In this document: in pieces, positions 63,484 through 64,000 of the stretch
How the letters are laid out: each line of letters begins with the position of its first letter
Position numbering within the stretch: position 1 is the first letter of the stretch
Assembly: GCF_900103225.1 (NCBI RefSeq)
Contig: NZ_FNJH01000008.1
Coordinates: forward strand, 1 to 64,000
Direction of reading: 5' to 3'
DNA: 64,000 nt
Origin: Pseudomonas congelans
GTDB lineage: Bacteria > Pseudomonadota > Gammaproteobacteria > Pseudomonadales > Pseudomonadaceae
Translations under genes and position numbers: made by a program
Notes under the pieces: generated by a model
Seen by the model: only the letters and a program-made list of their open reading frames with translations
The model's database searches: none
Told to the model about the DNA's origin: nothing

Positions 63484-64000
63484 ATGCGCACACTGGAGCT
63501 GGCAGGCAGAACCGTACCAGTGCTGGGTCAGGGCACCTGGCACATGGGTGAAAAAGGGCATCAGCGCTCGGCAGAAATCGCCGGCCTGTGCCTCGGTATC
63601 GAACAGGGCCTGACCTTGATCGACACCGCCGAGATGTACGCCGATGGCGCTGCCGAGGAAATTGTCGGGCAAGCCATTGCCGGACAGCGGGACAAGGTAT
63701 TCGTGGTCAGCAAGGTCTACCCGCACAACGCCAGCCACGCCGGTATTCCGACCGCGTGCGAGGCCAGCCTGCGGCGAATGAACACCGATTACATCGACCT
63801 GTACTTGCTTCATTGGCCCGGTCAGTACCCGCTGACCGAGACGGTCGAGGCGTTCGAACGTCTGCGTGAAGCGGGCAAAATCGGCGCCTGGGGTGTTTCC
63901 AACTTTGATGTGCCGGACATGATCGAGCTCAACAACCCGCGTTGTGCCACCAATCAGGTGCTCTACAACCCGGAGCAACGCGGCATCGAGTTCGACCTGA
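63484..64000 (+). CDS. Aldo/keto reductase, cut by the window end
   Basis: The first 172 residues of an AKR enzyme; no stop is reached. It begins MRTLELAGRTVPVLGQGTW and carries LIDTAEMYADGAAEEIVG (catalytic Asp and Tyr), VSKVYP (Lys) and YLLHWPGQYP (His). The ATG has AGGGGGT a few bases upstream. It belongs to the 2,5-diketo-gluconate-reductase-like or YeaE-like group. It is on the same strand as the Cache chemoreceptor, about 105 bp after it. Confidence 0.92.
   Translation, partial: MRTLELAGRTVPVLGQGTWHMGEKGHQRSAEIAGLCLGIEQGLTLIDTAEMYADGAAEEIVGQAIAGQRDKVFVVSKVYPHNASHAGIPTACEASLRRMNTDYIDLYLLHWPGQYPLTETVEAFERLREAGKIGAWGVSNFDVPDMIELNNPRCATNQVLYNPEQRGIEFDL

Noticed and set aside
1..64000. CRISPR arrays, tRNA or rRNA genes, prophage
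   Set aside because: No regularly spaced repeats, no tRNA-like cloverleaf and no phage structural genes were seen on reading the window.

Overview
The window looks like chromosomal DNA of a plant-associated Pseudomonas, most likely the P. syringae group. The reasons are a moderately high GC content, Pseudomonas-type REP palindromes, a complete urate-to-glyoxylate pathway beside an ACC deaminase gene with its own Lrp-type regulator, several chemoreceptors, and many GTG/TTG starts. The species is an inference from gene content; no marker gene was available.

Layout. (1) 1-6171: purine (urate) catabolism. A GntR/FCD regulator and uraH read leftward; puuE-uraD-alc-allA-puuD read rightward. Three similar TGTAYAC sites, one a perfect 12-bp palindrome, lie before the regulator and between the divergent units, so a local regulon is likely. 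(2) 6538-10938: a Tsx-type nucleoside channel, a DUF808 membrane protein, the divergent acdR-acdS pair and a RHH/ParE toxin-antitoxin pair. (3) 10973-17916: LysR/EamA divergent pair, a MITE-like element, a large chemoreceptor, a saccharopine-dehydrogenase-like reductase, a GNAT enzyme and a TauD-type dioxygenase.

(4) 18012-40365: the main feature, a 22-kb leftward operon of three giant NRPS or NRPS-PKS genes joined by 4-bp ATGA overlaps. NRPS1 is A-T-C-A-T-Cy-A-T-Ox, with pockets read as Arg, Pro-like and Cys. NRPS2 is docking-C-A-T-TE. NRPS3 is A-T-C-A-T-KS-KR-T-TE, with Val/Ile-like and Pro pockets and no acyltransferase. There are two thioesterases, and NRPS3 begins without a condensation domain. 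The operon therefore appears to encode two assembly lines: a tetrapeptide of the type Arg-Pro-thiazole-X, and a Val/Ile-Pro unit extended by one reduced ketide. The TauD dioxygenase just downstream is a candidate tailoring enzyme. I do not recognise a characterised product.

(5) 40988-50452: GNAT, HAD dehalogenase and aldo/keto reductase with a strong palindrome between the last two, a chemoreceptor, an MFS exporter, a sorbosone-dehydrogenase-like lipoprotein with a DUF2231 membrane protein, and an iron-sulfur (6-4) photolyase with a tiny overlapping DUF2256 gene. (6) 50620-64000: a Fur-box-controlled TonB receptor, an ArsR-like remnant, an AT-rich stretch leading to a small secreted protein and a periplasmic GH3 glucosidase, two TetR regulators, a four-PAS hybrid histidine kinase, a Cache chemoreceptor and a second aldo/keto reductase cut by the window end.
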